A DNA stretch of 5,725 nt from Oscillospiraceae bacterium (GTDB lineage: Bacteria > Bacillota > Clostridia > Christensenellales > Aristaeellaceae): assembly GCA_031266295.1 (NCBI GenBank), contig JAISBH010000078.1, positions 1 to 5,725 of the forward strand, given 5' to 3'. A program made the position numbers and the translations under genes. Positions 5,625-5,725 of this stretch are shown in pieces (the first letter of the stretch is position 1; each line of letters starts with the position of its first letter). The notes under the pieces were generated by a model. The model ran no database searches and was not told the DNA's origin. It saw only the letters and a list, made by a program, of their open reading frames with translations.

Positions 5625-5684
5625 GGTTACCAAGAATCGCGGTTGCAAAGCACCCGCCAAACCCGATAGAAAGGCGGAAACAGA

Positions 5685-5725
5685 ATGGCCCAAAGCGGAA
5701 TAACAATACCGGCAAAGCCTGCGAT
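5685..5725 (+). CDS. Start of the next gene, probably an ABC permease (truncated by window edge)
   Basis: Only 13 codons are visible (MAQSGITIPAKPA). AAGGCGG (5671-5677) lies seven bases before the ATG, a good ribosome binding site, and the gene begins 116 bases after the binding-protein stop on the same strand with no terminator between them. In this importer class the gene after the binding protein is often an LplB-like inner-membrane permease, whose N-terminus is typically a short polar stretch before the first helix. The identity rests on position alone. Confidence 0.5.
   Translation, partial: MAQSGITIPAKPA

Noticed and set aside
4684..5715. 343-codon open frame on the minus strand opposite the solute-binding protein
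   Set aside because: It is a codon-bias shadow: Arg/Val-rich, without recognisable domains, lying opposite a clearly real gene.

Overview
The window looks like a chromosomal segment of a GC-rich, spore-forming member of the Clostridia, probably a gut-type uncultured lineage. Three things support this: a YtfJ/GerW-family sporulation protein preceded by a DUF2953 (YtfI-like) gene, strong purine-rich ribosome binding sites, and GC-rich, hairpin-forming intergenic repeats of the kind I associate with such genomes. The assignment is by recognition, not by a search.

Layout from left to right. Positions 1-208 hold one copy of a hairpin-rich dispersed repeat. The 3' end of a minus-strand gene (108-1451) runs into this repeat. 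That gene encodes a cysteine-rich protein with seven GLUG-type beta-helix repeats and no signal peptide, and the repeat supplies its last 30 codons and its stop. A divergent intergenic region (1452-1655) carries a good sigma-A-type promoter for the GLUG gene. Two plus-strand genes follow: a DUF2953 protein (1656-2210) and a YtfJ/GerW protein (2308-3108) with an unusual ~130-residue low-complexity C-terminal extension. A strong intrinsic terminator ends the pair (3126-3170). From 3171 to 3805 I see no gene. This stretch holds several inverted repeats and a second, direct copy of the dispersed repeat, which is enlarged by an extra 152-bp segment ending in a 25-bp duplication of the repeat core.

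Immediately after the second repeat lies a near-perfect promoter (TTGACA, 17 bp, TATGAT with extended TGn), then a 14-bp perfect palindrome in the leader, then a 558-residue extracellular solute-binding protein gene (3892-5568). A 12-bp perfect GC-rich hairpin without a U-tract separates it from the start of another gene (5685 onward, cut by the window edge), most likely a permease of the same ABC importer.

Functionally there are three independent units: a GLUG-repeat protein of unknown role, a sporulation operon, and the head of a carbohydrate-type ABC uptake operon. No complete new multi-gene system is evident. The most notable points are the repeat family and its nested insertion, the capture of the GLUG gene's 3' end by the repeat, the tail on YtfJ, and a solute-binding protein that lacks the usual lipobox.
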